DNA of 64,000 nt, from contig CANUEZ040000213.1 in assembly GCA_948099385.1 (NCBI GenBank), positions 2,031,001 through 2,095,000 of the forward strand. Reading direction: 5' to 3'. The stretch is from Fasciola hepatica. Its lineage: Eukaryota; Platyhelminthes; Trematoda; Plagiorchiida; Fasciolidae. The notes below the pieces were generated by a model. The model did no database searches. It saw nothing but the letters and a program-made list of their open reading frames with translations, and was not told the DNA's origin. Positions 63,686-64,000 of this stretch are shown piece by piece. The position numbers and the translations under genes were made by a program. How positions within the stretch are numbered: the first letter of the stretch is position 1; each line of letters opens with the position of its first letter.

Positions 63686-64000
63686 GTGTTCAACCATGCA
63701 GGGTGTTGAACGAGGATACGTTCAAACAAACCCCTGATCTTGCGGCCGATGTACATTGTTCCACAGGAACAAATGAATGAGTACCCACAGAGTGAGGCTG
63801 TAGAATCGGGGGCTTTGTCTTTCAACCGCAAAATCACTGCCGGTCTGGAGTAGAACAACATCTGGAGATTAACTGCGCGTAAAATGTTTTGCTGATGGCG
63901 TCTGACAATGCTATCCGCGCAATCTCTGCCAACGTGCCGCTTTTCAATGGCCAAGTTATGTATACTGGTTTTTTCCAGCTCTCCATTTGCGTCGTCCTAT
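63488..64000 (-). pseudogene. PLE B C-terminus with GIY-YIG, unit 2
   Basis: On the minus strand, the frame ending at 63439 contains 'IVRRHQQNILRAV', a CxC linker 'YSFICSCGT', and the GIY-YIG domain 'MYIGRKIRGLFERILVQHPAWL', followed by the C-terminal 'RAIKSL...VVSHI' region. This endonuclease would nick the target for PLE insertion. It joins on its right to the RT C-terminus shared with 8541 and 35906 and runs off the window. In units 0 and 1 this part is missing, which makes this the only PLE B copy where RT and endonuclease remain linked. The last codons before 63488 read into the block X piece. Confidence 0.85.

Overview
This is non-genic, transposon-dominated eukaryotic DNA. I see no host gene, rRNA, tRNA, operon or prokaryotic signal. 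Every protein I can recognise comes from a retroelement: three separate Penelope-like element (PLE) families with GIY-YIG endonuclease domains (called A, B and C here), a CsRn1-like Ty3/gypsy LTR retrotransposon, a second gypsy integrase remnant, and a decayed LINE-type reverse transcriptase. PLEs with GIY-YIG domains and a gypsy element with a CHCC Gag knuckle and a tRNA-Trp-like primer site point to a metazoan. A trematode flatworm is the best guess, by inference only.

The main structure is large-scale: the window is three consecutive copies of one long composite unit, each rearranged differently. The block order is PLE A, X (about 0.2 kb), Y (about 2.5 kb), Z (about 2.5 kb), W (4.4-7 kb), then V (about 8.9 kb, holding PLE B, a LINE fragment and PLE C, all on the minus strand). 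Unit 0 covers about 3.5-17.4 kb. Unit 1 covers about 23.2-44.7 kb. Unit 2 starts at 44.8 kb and runs off the right edge. The same V landmark lies at 8541, 35906 and 63979, so the spacings are 27,365 and 28,073 bp. V copies 0 and 1 hold the same offset for kilobases, and the offset changes only at identifiable events.

Those events give a relative history. Unit 0 lost Y and W and carries a gypsy fragment in the order pol-end, LTR, gag. Unit 1 gained a 313-bp solo LTR (37480-37792) with a 5-bp target duplication and a foldback insertion with perfect 57-bp arms (29264-29434), and lost 468 bp of PLE C. Unit 2 received a nearly complete 5-kb gypsy element (46611-51589), whose empty site survives in unit 1 at about 26490, plus a 2-kb insert with another gypsy integrase. 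Unit 2 alone keeps the GIY-YIG end of PLE B. The unit 1/unit 2 junction lies in a CTA/TCTA microsatellite that also interrupts the PLE A reverse transcriptase reading frame.

No element looks autonomous today. All three PLE reverse transcriptases have altered motif C (YVDH in A and C, YADS in B), and the gypsy polyprotein has at least six in-frame stops, two frameshifts and a deletion that removed its primer-binding site. The segments 1-3539 and 17437-23225 occur once in the window and are mostly unexplained.
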